Assembly: GCA_027488975.1 (NCBI GenBank)
Contig: JAIYAQ010000022.1
Location: 1 to 63,847, forward strand
Reading direction: 5' to 3'
Origin: Cyanobium sp. E1_MAG_00006
GTDB lineage: Bacteria; Cyanobacteriota; Cyanobacteriia; PCC-6307; Cyanobiaceae
Length of the DNA stretch: 63,847 nt
Below the pieces are notes generated by a model. The model worked only from the letters and a program-made list of their open reading frames with translations, made no database searches and was not told where the DNA came from. Below, one piece after another: positions 1 to 10,385 of the stretch (its first letter is position 1; the number at the start of each line of letters is the position of its first letter). A program made the translations under genes and the position numbers.

Positions 1-369
1 AAGGATCTGCTGTGCCGTGCGCGTCAGCCGGTGAGCCTGGAGACGAAGGTGGGCGATGGCGAGGACACGGAGCTGCTGGATCTGCTGGCGGCGGAGGGAA
101 CGCAGCCGGATGAGCTGGTGGACGGGGAGTGCCTGCGCGGCGACATGCGGGCACTGCTGGAGCGCTTGCCCGATCTGCAGCGTCGTGTGCTCAAGATGCG
201 CTACGGCATTCCCTGCGCTGATGTGCCCGAGCCCGACGAACCGATGAGCCTCACCGGCATCGGCCGCATCCTCGGGATCAGCCGTGATCGCGTGCGCAAC
301 CTCGAGCGCGACGGCCTCGCCAACCTGCGCCGCCTAAGCGAGAACGTGCAGGCTTACATGGCGGTCTGA
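1..369 (+). CDS. RNA polymerase sigma factor, sigma-70 family, C-terminal part (5' truncated by window)
   Basis: The frame is open from base 1, so only the last 122 residues are visible. They hold the end of region 3 (a QPVSLETKVGDGEDTELLDL stretch typical of cyanobacterial group 1/2 sigma factors), then region 4.1 with LPDLQRRVLKMRYG and region 4.2 with the helix-turn-helix SLTGIGRILGISRDRVRNLE, which contacts the -35 element. In SigA the corresponding helix usually reads SRERVRQIE, and the SRDRVRNLE form fits a group 2 (non-essential, stress or light related) sigma better than the housekeeping factor. The gene ends in AYMAV. The number and type of the factor cannot be fixed without the N-terminal regions 1 and 2. 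Confidence 0.9.
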   Translation, partial: KDLLCRARQPVSLETKVGDGEDTELLDLLAAEGTQPDELVDGECLRGDMRALLERLPDLQRRVLKMRYGIPCADVPEPDEPMSLTGIGRILGISRDRVRNLERDGLANLRRLSENVQAYMAV

Positions 370-540
370 GACCAGACTTAGGACAACTTTCTATCGTCAA
401 ACAGTCAGCAGGGATGTAATTCATGTCGCTTCTTCCTCGTTTGACGTGTCGTAACGGCTTTGTTGGCTAATTATATGTTTTTCGTTGCGGGCTCATGAGT
501 TCAATTCTGCTGCAGCCTCACTAAACGAACCGGTGCTGCC

Positions 541-1752
541 ATGGCGGCTGCAAGCAAGGGCCCGAGCGAGATCGAGCCCAGAGCTCCCCTGCTGCGCCGC
601 ACGTTGCTCGCCTGGTGGGAGCTGAACGGTCGCCTGAGTCAAACGCAAAAGCCCTGGATGTTCACGGCAGCGGGGCGCTGGCCGGCGCCGGCTGAGCAGC
701 TGAGCTGTCTGGGTATCTGGGTTGCCGAGGTGATGCTGCAGCAGACCCAGCTGCAGGTGGTGCTGCCGTACTGGTGGCGTTGGATGAAGGCCTTCCCGAC
801 CCTTGAGGCTCTGGCAGCGGCCGACGACCAGGACGTGCTGCTGCTCTGGCAGGGTCTCGGCTACTACTCCCGCGCCCGCCGTCTTCCGGCTGCTGCGCGT
901 CAGTTGCTGGCCGCACCCGCCGGCACGGGAAGCTCCTGGCCCATCGATCTGGAGGGCTGGCTCGCCTTGCCGGGCATCGGCCGCAGCACCGCCGGCGGCA
1001 TTCTCTCCTCGGCCTTTGATCTGCCCGTCGCGATCCTCGACGGCAATGTGAAGCGGGTGTTGGCGAGGCTCACCGCGAGCCCCCGGCCGCCGGCGCGGCA
1101 GCTCGCCGGCTTCTGGCGGCTGAGCGAGCAGCTGCTCGATCCGCAGCGGCCCCGGGCGTTCAACCAGGCTCTGATGGATCTGGGCGCCACCGTCTGTACG
1201 CCCCGCAATCCCAGTTGCGGCCTGTGTCCCTGGCAGGGGCACTGCGCTGCCTACGCTGCCGGCGACCCCGCCCGCTACCCCGTGAAGGACGCCTCGCGTG
1301 AGCTGCCGTTTCAGGTGATCGGCGTGGGTGTGGTGCTCGACGGTGACGGCCGGGTGCTGATCGATCAGCGCCTCAATGAGGGGCTGCTGGGTGGGCTCTG
1401 GGAGTTTCCCGGTGGCAAGCAGGAGCCCGGTGAGGCGATCACCACCACCATCGCCCGCGAGCTGATGGAGGAGCTGGCGATCACGGTGGAGGTGGGCGAG
1501 GAGCTGATCACCCTTGAGCACGCCTACAGCCACAAGCGTCTGCGTTTTGTGGTGCACCTCTGCCGCTGGCTGGCCGGTGAGCCGCAGCCGCTGGCCTGCC
1601 AGCAGGTGCGCTGGGTGCAGCCCGGTGAGCTGGAGGCCTTCCCCTTCCCCGCTGCCAATGCCCGCATCATCGCCGCGTTGCTGGAGCGGCTGGCGCTGGC
1701 TGACGCCGCTACCGGTTCTGCCCAAGCTGAGGGCCGTGCCGCCGCGGCCTGA
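541..1752 (+). CDS. mutY: A/G-specific adenine DNA glycosylase MutY
   Basis: This base-excision repair enzyme removes adenine mispaired with 8-oxoguanine. The 403-residue protein has the catalytic Glu in AEVMLQQTQ (E63), a helix-hairpin-helix LPGIGRSTAGG (143-153) followed by the catalytic Asp in VAILDGN (D167), and a [4Fe-4S] cluster loop with Cys at 219, 226, 229 and 235 in the MutY spacing C-x6-C-x2-C-x5-C. A C-terminal Nudix-like domain (about 256-390, GLWEFPGGKQEPGE) reads the 8-oxoG. All key residues are intact. The ATG at 541 follows a 171-bp gap after the sigma factor gene, and the sugar kinase gene starts 14 bp downstream, so the two may be co-transcribed. Confidence 0.95.
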   Translation: MAAASKGPSEIEPRAPLLRRTLLAWWELNGRLSQTQKPWMFTAAGRWPAPAEQLSCLGIWVAEVMLQQTQLQVVLPYWWRWMKAFPTLEALAAADDQDVLLLWQGLGYYSRARRLPAAARQLLAAPAGTGSSWPIDLEGWLALPGIGRSTAGGILSSAFDLPVAILDGNVKRVLARLTASPRPPARQLAGFWRLSEQLLDPQRPRAFNQALMDLGATVCTPRNPSCGLCPWQGHCAAYAAGDPARYPVKDASRELPFQVIGVGVVLDGDGRVLIDQRLNEGLLGGLWEFPGGKQEPGEAITTTIARELMEELAITVEVGEELITLEHAYSHKRLRFVVHLCRWLAGEPQPLACQQVRWVQPGELEAFPFPAANARIIAALLERLALADAATGSAQAEGRAAAA

Positions 1753-1766
1753 GGGCCGCTTCAGCA

Positions 1767-2849
1767 ATGGAACCTGATCCTGCTGCGGCTTTGCCGCAGG
1801 TGATCTGCCTGGGGGAGGCGCTGGTGGATCGGCTCGGACCCCCCGGCGGGGATCCAGCCACGGCCCCGCCGGAGCAGCTGGACGACCGGCTCGGCGGCGC
1901 CCCCGCCAACGTGGCCTGCGGCCTGGCCAGGCTCGGCACGCCGGTGGCGTTCGTGGGTCGGCTCGGCCGCGATGCCATCGGTGAGGCCTTTGCCCGGCTG
2001 CTGGCGGAGCGCGGCGTGACCCTTTCGGCCCTGCAGTGGGATGGAGAGCGCCCCACCCGGATCGTGCTGGTGCGGCGCAGTGCCGCCGGCGAACGGCGTT
2101 TTGAGGGCTTTGCGGGTGAGGCTCTGGTTGCTGGTCAGGGCGGTGGTGACGGTGCCGGGTTCGCCGATCAGGCCTTGGCAGCCGGGGAGCTGGAGCTGGC
2201 GCTGCCTCCGCTGCTGGCCGGCGGCCGCTGGCTGCAGATCGGCAGCATTCCCCTGGCGTCGGCGGCCTCAGCCCAGGCGCTGGAGCAGGCCCTGACCCTG
2301 GCCCAGGGCTCTGGAGTCGCTGTGGCTCTGGATGTGAACTGGCGGCCCACCTTCTGGGATGCCGCGGCTGATCCGGATGCAGCTCCCGGCCTTGCGACGC
2401 GGGCGCGGCTGCAGCCCTTGCTGGAGCGCGCGCGCCTGCTCAAGCTGGCCGCCGAGGAGGCCGAGGGCCTGTTCGGCAGCCGCGATCCCGCCGTCATCGC
2501 CGCCTCCCTGCCACAGCGGCCGGCTGTGGTGGTCACCGATGGTGCCGCCGGTGTGGCCTGGTGGTTTGGCGGTGACGGTTCAGAGTCTGTCGATGCCGGG
2601 CCTGCCGCCCTGCCGGCGTTCCAGGTGCCGGTGGTGGACAGCACCGGCGCCGGCGATGCCTTTCTGGCTGGGTTGCTCCACTGCCTCTGTGCGGAACCCG
2701 CGCTGCTGGCTGACGCGCCCCCCGGGCGGCAGCAGGCGGCGATCCGTTTCGCCTGCGCCTGTGGAGCTCTGGTGTGTCAGGGCAGCGGGGCCATTGATCC
2801 GCAGCCGCGGGCCGCGGCGGTGGAGGCGTTTCTGGCCGCACATCCTTAG
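1767..2849 (+). CDS. PfkB-family carbohydrate kinase (fructokinase-like)
   Basis: The 360-residue protein is a ribokinase/PfkB-fold sugar kinase. The N-terminal motif CLGEALVDRLGPPGGDP and the GGAPANVACGLARLG segment (sugar-binding region) are followed near the C-terminus by DSTGAGDAF (291-299), with D297 as the expected catalytic base and the GAG anion hole. The GGAPANVA pattern is typical of fructokinases, so phosphorylation of fructose to fructose-6-phosphate is the likely reaction, but substrate cannot be proved from motifs. It lies 14 bp downstream of mutY on the same strand and ends 23 bp before the convergent tsaE. Confidence 0.88.
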   Translation: MEPDPAAALPQVICLGEALVDRLGPPGGDPATAPPEQLDDRLGGAPANVACGLARLGTPVAFVGRLGRDAIGEAFARLLAERGVTLSALQWDGERPTRIVLVRRSAAGERRFEGFAGEALVAGQGGGDGAGFADQALAAGELELALPPLLAGGRWLQIGSIPLASAASAQALEQALTLAQGSGVAVALDVNWRPTFWDAAADPDAAPGLATRARLQPLLERARLLKLAAEEAEGLFGSRDPAVIAASLPQRPAVVVTDGAAGVAWWFGGDGSESVDAGPAALPAFQVPVVDSTGAGDAFLAGLLHCLCAEPALLADAPPGRQQAAIRFACACGALVCQGSGAIDPQPRAAAVEAFLAAHP

Positions 2850-2872
2850 CGGGTTCAGAGCACCTCTCCAGT

Positions 2873-3361
2873 TCAGCCGGCTCCCTCGGTGGTGCTTATC
2901 AGCGCCAGCCGACCAGCATCGGGATCGCTGGGATCCGCCAGCTGCAGGGTCACCAGCCAGGCGCCCTCGGGCCGGCAGCTCAGTCGTCCGGGCCATTCCA
3001 CCGCCAGCAGTGCCCCCAGCAGCAGGGCTTCCTCCTCTTCTTGGGCGAACAGTTCATCGGCCGCTGCTGGCTGCTCCAGCCGGTAGAGATCGAGATGGAC
3101 CAAGGCCGTGGCGGTCGCGTCTGCCGGGCTGGCGCCCTGGTAGTGCTGGGCCAGGGCGAAGCTGGGGCTGGTGACCGGCTCCCCGATCCCCAGGCCGGCG
3201 GCGATGCCCTGCACCAGAGAGGTCTTGCCGGCCCCCAGATTGCCCTCCAGCAGCAGGATCGGCTTTGCCACATCCCGCTGCGCCAGCCAGCTGCGGGCCA
3301 GCTCTTGCCCGAGCGCTGCGGTGGCGCCCGCATCAGCCAAGAACACGCTGTGGGAATCCAT
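2873..3361 (-). CDS. tsaE: tRNA threonylcarbamoyladenosine biosynthesis ATPase TsaE
   Basis: TsaE is the ATPase of the TsaB-TsaD-TsaE complex that makes t6A37 on ANN-reading tRNAs. The 162-residue protein has the Walker A motif [11 protein letters not shown] (39-49), the TSPSF switch region and the HLDLYRL segment, all diagnostic of the family. The length matches the usual 150-160 residues. An open frame continues upstream to about 3694 but that part has no homology-like features and lies opposite ahcY, so I place the start at the ATG whose protein begins MDSHSV. It is divergent from ahcY with a 139-bp spacer. Confidence 0.93.
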   Translation of the reverse strand: MDSHSVFLADAGATAALGQELARSWLAQRDVAKPILLLEGNLGAGKTSLVQGIAAGLGIGEPVTSPSFALAQHYQGASPADATATALVHLDLYRLEQPAAADELFAQEEEEALLLGALLAVEWPGRLSCRPEGAWLVTLQLADPSDPDAGRLALISTTEGAG

Positions 3362-3500
3362 CCCGGTAGATTGCCTGTACGCGAGCCCGAAGCCTCGGCG
3401 TCTCTGCAGAACTTCCCCAGCCTCTCCCTCCAGGCGGTCAGTACGCGCCCGGTTTGAGGAGCTCTTCATCCCACAGACGTCCTTCCCCGGAGAACCTTCG

Positions 3501-4928
<1,428 letters not shown>

Positions 4929-4930
4929 GG

Positions 4931-4990
4931 CGGCCTCGAGAGGCCGAAGCATCCCGGCAGGGGCCTGATCCCTGCCGGATGTTCATTGTC
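4931..4990 (+). terminator. Tandem hairpins downstream of ahcY
   Basis: Two stem-loops follow the ahcY stop. The first pairs CGGCCT with AGGCCG (4931-4946, loop CGAG). The second is a perfect 9-bp stem, CCGGCAGGG with CCCTGCCGG (4954-4978, 7-nt loop). The following ATGTTCATTGTCTC is only moderately T-rich, so this is a probable rather than classical intrinsic terminator. Confidence 0.6.
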
Positions 4991-5037
4991 TCGGAAAGGC
5001 TGGCCTGCTTCGATGGCCCAGCGTGGCATCAGCCAGG

Positions 5038-6699
5038 ATGACGGCCTGCATCTACTACCACCCGGACGGCTACACAACGGCTGGGCGGCAGATCAAGGGC
5101 CGCCACGCCGCCGGTGAGTCTTTTTTGCGTGGCTTCCTTCAGGACAGCACCGGTGAGGATCTCTGGATTCAGGTGGAGGATCGCAGCCATCTCCCTCCGT
5201 TCGAGGCGATGGCTCGCGGGCTGGGGCGCCTGGAGCCGATTCATGTGGTCGACCGCTCCTGTCTGATGGAGCTGGCCCACCCCGGTCTGGCCTTCCACCC
5301 GGGACCGGGTCTGGGTCAGGAGGCTTGGCGGCGCAATCTTTTCGGCCATCACCGCTGGAGCCTCTGTGGCGTGACCCACACCATCTGCTCTTCGGGGGCG
5401 ATGGAGGCCATCGTCGAACTGACGACCGCACCGCTGCAGCCGTGGGATGCGCTGATCTGCACCAGTGAGGCAGTCCGGCTAGGTGTGGAGAGGCTGCTCG
5501 AGGGGCAGTTGGCCTATCTGCGCGAGCGTCTGGGATGCACACGCTTTCCTCTGCCCCAGCTGCCGGTGATCCCGCTGGGAGTGCACTGTGACGATTTCCG
5601 GATCGTGGACGGTGAACGGCCGGAAGCCCGCAGCGCTCTCGGATGTGGGGAGGATACCCAGGTGGTGCTCTTTCTGGGGCGGCTCTCCTTCCACGCCAAG
5701 GCCCATCCCCTTGTGCTCTATCAGGCCTTGCAGCGGGCCGCGGCGGAGACCGGCCAGGACGTGGTGCTGCTCGAGTGTGGCTGGCATGCCAATGCGGCGA
5801 TCAGGCAGGCCTACGAGCAGGCCGCCAGCCGGATTTGCCCGGATGTGCGGGTGGTGACGCTCGATGGCGGCGATGCCGCGCAGCGCCGCCTGGCCTGGGC
5901 CGCCGCCGATGTGTTCTGCTCTCTCTCCGACAACATCCAGGAGACGTTCGGCATCACGCCCCTGGAGGCGATGGCCGCCGGCCTGCCGGTGGTCGTCAGC
6001 GACTGGGATGGCTACCGCGACACGGTGCGGGATGGAATTGACGGATACCGGATCCCTACGCTGATGCCACCGCCCGGGCTGGGTGGCGACCTGGCTGTCC
6101 GCCACGCTCTTGGCATCGACAGCTATGACGTTTATTGTGGGTACAGCTGTGCCTTGGTGTCCGTGCAGTCGGACGCCACCACCGAGGCGTTCCGCCGTTT
6201 GTTCGAATCCCCGGAGCTGCGCCGCCGACTGGGGGAAGCCGGACGTGAACGGGTGCGCCGTCAGTTCGACTGGACAGCGATCCTGCTCCGCTACCGCGAG
6301 TTGTGGCAGGAGCTGGCCGCGCGGCGGCAGGCCGGCAATGCGTCGTCGTCCGGACATCCCGCCTGGCCGGCGCGGATGGATCCGTTCATGACCTTCGCGG
6401 GCTACGCCAGCGCTGCCCTCTCGCCGGATACGCCGCTGGTGCTGGCTGAGGCCGATGTGTCTGCTGCTCTCGCGCGCCTCGACAGCCTGCTCGGTCTGAC
6501 GATGGTGGCCTACGCCGCTCCGATCCTGGCCAGTCGGTCGGAGCTGACGGCACTGCTGCGGGCCGCGTCCCGAGGGGTGATGCCGGCCCGGGATCTCGTG
6601 GCCTGCCTGCCGGGTCCGCGGCGTGCCATCGCCTTCCGCTCGCTGCTATGGCTGCTGAAGCTGGATCTGTTGCGCTCCGCCTCCGCCGCGAGAAGCTGA
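5038..6699 (+). CDS. Glycosyltransferase, GT-B fold (GT4-like)
   Basis: The 553-residue protein looks like a retaining GT4-type glycosyltransferase. The C-terminal half has the nucleotide-sugar region VVLFLGRLSFHAKAHP and the E-x7-E type signature in ETFGITPLEAMAAGLPVVVS (about 303-322), followed by a DWDGYRD segment. The N-terminus YYHPDGYTTAGRQIKGR and the last 110 residues are not part of the standard fold that I recognise. Acceptor and sugar are unknown. A GTG at 5023 would add five residues. I prefer the ATG at 5038 because MTACIYYHPDGYTT starts directly at the first beta strand. The gene stands alone on its strand after ahcY, with DedA 81 bp downstream. Confidence 0.85.
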   Translation: MTACIYYHPDGYTTAGRQIKGRHAAGESFLRGFLQDSTGEDLWIQVEDRSHLPPFEAMARGLGRLEPIHVVDRSCLMELAHPGLAFHPGPGLGQEAWRRNLFGHHRWSLCGVTHTICSSGAMEAIVELTTAPLQPWDALICTSEAVRLGVERLLEGQLAYLRERLGCTRFPLPQLPVIPLGVHCDDFRIVDGERPEARSALGCGEDTQVVLFLGRLSFHAKAHPLVLYQALQRAAAETGQDVVLLECGWHANAAIRQAYEQAASRICPDVRVVTLDGGDAAQRRLAWAAADVFCSLSDNIQETFGITPLEAMAAGLPVVVSDWDGYRDTVRDGIDGYRIPTLMPPPGLGGDLAVRHALGIDSYDVYCGYSCALVSVQSDATTEAFRRLFESPELRRRLGEAGRERVRRQFDWTAILLRYRELWQELAARRQAGNASSSGHPAWPARMDPFMTFAGYASAALSPDTPLVLAEADVSAALARLDSLLGLTMVAYAAPILASRSELTALLRAASRGVMPARDLVACLPGPRRAIAFRSLLWLLKLDLLRSASAARS

Positions 6700-6780
6700 C
6701 CCCGCCGCCGTGGCGCGTGGGGGCCGTGCCCGCCGCCCCGTGCGCATGGAAGACTTGCCCCACCCGCGCGGCCTCAGGGC

Positions 6781-7437
6781 ATGGCGATCGAACTGGTGCA
6801 GAAGCTTCCCGAGCTGATCGGCAACGCGGTGGAGGCCAACCCCGGATCGGGGTATGCCGCCATCTTCGCGGCGATGTTCCTCGAGAACCTCTTCCCGCCG
6901 ATCCCCTCGGAGCTGATTATGCCCCTGGGTGGGTTCTACGTGCAGCAGGGCAAGCTGGCGCTGCTCCCCGTGGTGCTCGCCGGGCTGCTCGGCACCGTGC
7001 TCGGCGCCCTGCCCTGGTACGGCATCGGCCGGATGATCAATGAAGAGCGCCTTGAGCAGTGGCTGAGCCGCCACGGCCGCTGGATCGGCATCAGCCCCCA
7101 GGAGCTGCATCGCTCGCGCACCTGGTTCAACCGTTACGGCACGGCCCTGGTGTTCTGGGGGCGACTCGTGCCGGGCATCCGCACGTTGATCTCCGTGCCT
7201 GCCGGTATCGAGATGATGCCGTTCACGCCATTCCTGATCTGGACAACCGCCGGCAGCCTGATCTGGACCCTGCTGCTCACCCTTGCGGGTCTGGCCATGG
7301 GCAAGGGCTACGAAACCGTTGCCCTCTGGATCGATCCGGTGGCCAAGGTGGTGAAGGTGCTGCTGGTGCTCGCGGTGCTGGGCGGCGCCGTCTGGCTGGG
7401 TCTACGCACCTGGAACCGGCGCAACAGCTCCCATTGA
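6781..7437 (+). CDS. DedA-family membrane protein (VTT/SNARE-associated domain)
   Basis: The 218-residue integral membrane protein has the DedA hallmarks: ENLFPPIPSELIMPLGGF near residues 40-57 (re-entrant loop with the conserved acidic residues) and FWGRLVPGIRTLISVPAG around 125-142, plus a C-terminal membrane segment (VKVLLVLAVLGGAVWLGL). DedA/VTT proteins act in lipid scrambling or undecaprenyl-phosphate recycling and envelope homeostasis in several bacteria. The exact substrate here is unknown. It is convergent with ssb, with 51 bp between them. Confidence 0.92.
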   Translation: MAIELVQKLPELIGNAVEANPGSGYAAIFAAMFLENLFPPIPSELIMPLGGFYVQQGKLALLPVVLAGLLGTVLGALPWYGIGRMINEERLEQWLSRHGRWIGISPQELHRSRTWFNRYGTALVFWGRLVPGIRTLISVPAGIEMMPFTPFLIWTTAGSLIWTLLLTLAGLAMGKGYETVALWIDPVAKVVKVLLVLAVLGGAVWLGLRTWNRRNSSH

Positions 7438-7488
7438 CCAGCTCTAGACACCGCCCGTAGCCACCGCTGAACGCTGCCGCCGCTCAGA

Positions 7489-7884
7489 TCAGAACGGCAC
7501 TTCCTCCTCGCTGGGTTCGCCGCCACCGAAGCCACCACCGCCGAAGCCGCCACCGCCTGCTTCACCATCGCGCTTGGAGCCCAGCAGTTCGAGGCGGTCA
7601 ACCCGGATCACCGGCTTGGTGCGCTCTTCGCCGGTGGCGCGGTCGGTCCAGCGATCGAGCTTGAAGCTGCCGATGATGCCCAGCAGCGAGCCTTTGCGGA
7701 CGTAGTCGGCGGCCACCTGGGCCTGCTTGCCCCAGATCTCGAGGTTGAACCAGTCGGGTTCGTCGTTGTTGCTGCGGCGGTTCACCGCCATGGTGAGGTT
7801 GGCCACCATGCTTCCCGATTCGAAGTAGCGGACCTCGGGGTCGCGGCCGGCGCGGCCGACGAGGGTCACGGAATTGACGCCCAT
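7489..7884 (-). CDS. ssb: Single-stranded DNA-binding protein SSB
   Basis: The 131-residue protein begins with the OB-fold strand NSVTLVGRAGRDPEVRYF and includes WFNLEIWGKQAQVAADYVRKGSLL, typical of bacterial SSB. After about residue 105 comes a Gly-rich linker (GGGGFGGGGFGGG) and the acidic tip EEEVPF that recruits replication and repair partners. It coats ssDNA at replication forks and repair sites. The gene is divergent from mreB with a 198-bp intergenic region that should hold both promoters. Confidence 0.95.
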   Translation of the reverse strand: MGVNSVTLVGRAGRDPEVRYFESGSMVANLTMAVNRRSNNDEPDWFNLEIWGKQAQVAADYVRKGSLLGIIGSFKLDRWTDRATGEERTKPVIRVDRLELLGSKRDGEAGGGGFGGGGFGGGEPSEEEVPF

Positions 7885-8082
7885 GGCGTTCTCCTGGATT
7901 GCGTTGGATCAATGATGCAGCCCCTGGTCGGGGTGCCTCATCGGGAGAGTTCCACCCTCCGGCCCGGTTGTTCCACCCAGTCCTCTGTTCCTGCCTGAAC
8001 GGGGTCGGATGCCCCCCCTGGTCAGGCCGGCAGGTGGGATCGCACAATCAACCTATGATTCGCGCCGCCGGTCGGCTCCCCT

Positions 8083-9129
<1,047 letters not shown>

Positions 9130-9134
9130 GTCCC

Positions 9135-9872
9135 ATGACCGGACGCTTCTCGCGCGTCCCCACCCTGCAGAAGATCGCTGAGGCCTGGCCTTGGTGGCTT
9201 CTGCTTCTCGCCCTCGTCGGGGTGCGCTTGAGCAAGGGTGCGTTCTTCGCCGATGGCTATGCCCTCCTGAGCCGACCCTTCTGGCCCGGCTCGGCGCAGT
9301 CCGAGTGGTTGCGTTCGGCTCAGCTCCTGTCTGACAAGGCGCAGCTGGCAGATCTGGAACGGGACAACAGCCGCCTTCGTCAGATGCTGCAGCTGCAGCG
9401 TTCCTCCGCTGGCCTGGTGAGCGCCGCGGTGATCGCCCGGCAGCCCTCGGGCTGGTGGCAGCAGCTGGAGCTGGGCAAGGGTGCCCTGGATGGCCTTTCG
9501 CCCGGGGATGCCGTTCTGGCCCCCGGCGGTCTGATCGGCCGGCTGGAGAGTGTCACGCCCACCACGGCCCGGGTGACCCTGCTCACCGATGCCTCCAGTC
9601 GTCTCGGCGTGTGGGTGGGACGCACCAGGCAGCATGCGCTGCTGGTGGGCCTGGGCACCCCCCGGCCACGGCTTCAGTTTCTGGAGAAGGACCCCGGTGT
9701 GCGCCCCGGGGATGTGGTGAGCACGTCCCCCGCCAGCACCCTGCTGCCGCCCAACATCCCCGTCGGCGTGGTCCAGAGCGTGAACGAGCAGGCGGTGCCC
9801 GCTCCCGATGCTCTGGTGCAGCTCAGTGCTCCGGTGGATGCGGTGGACTGGGTGCAGGTGAGGACCCGCTGA
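9135..9872 (+). CDS. mreC: Rod shape-determining protein MreC
   Basis: The 245-residue protein has a short cytoplasmic N-terminus, one membrane segment (WWLLLLALVGVRLS), a periplasmic coiled coil (DKAQLADLERDNSRLRQML) and a C-terminal double beta-barrel with VIARQPSGWWQQLELGKGA and GVRPGDVVSTSP, the order expected for MreC. It links cytoplasmic MreB to the periplasmic wall synthases. It sits between mreB (5-bp gap) and mreD (2-bp gap). Confidence 0.94.
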   Translation: MTGRFSRVPTLQKIAEAWPWWLLLLALVGVRLSKGAFFADGYALLSRPFWPGSAQSEWLRSAQLLSDKAQLADLERDNSRLRQMLQLQRSSAGLVSAAVIARQPSGWWQQLELGKGALDGLSPGDAVLAPGGLIGRLESVTPTTARVTLLTDASSRLGVWVGRTRQHALLVGLGTPRPRLQFLEKDPGVRPGDVVSTSPASTLLPPNIPVGVVQSVNEQAVPAPDALVQLSAPVDAVDWVQVRTR

Positions 9873-9874
9873 TC

Positions 9875-10378
9875 ATGGGGATCCTGCATCGTCAGCGCTG
9901 GTGTGGAGCCACGGGTCTGCTGGTTCCCCTGCTGACCCTGGCCTCGCCTGGCTTTCTGAAGATCGCCGGCATCGCCCCCAGCTGGGCTGTGCTCTGGCTG
10001 CTGCCCTGGGCCCTGGTGGATGGTCCCGCCTCCGGCGCCGTGGCCGGCCTGGCACTGGGACTGGTGCTCGACGGACTGCACCTCGGCCGTGCCAGCGAGG
10101 TGCCCGTGCTGGTGTTGCTGGGGTGGTGGTGGGGGCGGATCGGCCGCCGCGGCGCACCGATCGAGCGCAGCTTCAGCCTTGGGCTGCTGGCCCTGGTGGG
10201 TACTGCCCTGCTCGGGGCCAGCCTGTTGCTGCAGCTGCACTGGCAGGGGGGGCTGCCACTGCCAGTGGCCGGTTGGCACACCTTGATGGCCCAGACCCTG
10301 ATCACGGCCCTTCTGGCACCGCTGGTGTGCTCGCTGCTGCTGCTGCGTTGGCGCCAGGTGGCGTCGCTGCGGGGTTGA
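9875..10378 (+). CDS. mreD: Rod shape-determining protein MreD
   Basis: The 167-residue polytopic membrane protein follows mreC directly, with the ATG 2 bp after the mreC stop. It has about five hydrophobic segments, including LWLLPWALVDGPASGAVAGLALGLVLDGL, which resembles the conserved MreD core. Position and topology support the call more than any single motif, since MreD is poorly conserved. It would complete the Mre elongation complex. Confidence 0.88.
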   Translation: MGILHRQRWCGATGLLVPLLTLASPGFLKIAGIAPSWAVLWLLPWALVDGPASGAVAGLALGLVLDGLHLGRASEVPVLVLLGWWWGRIGRRGAPIERSFSLGLLALVGTALLGASLLLQLHWQGGLPLPVAGWHTLMAQTLITALLAPLVCSLLLLRWRQVASLRG

Positions 10379-10385
10379 CGTGCTG

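Noticed and set aside
3362-3500. Possible SAH or SAM riboswitch upstream of ahcY.
   Set aside because: I could not match the core of any known SAH or SAM aptamer in this 139-bp region.
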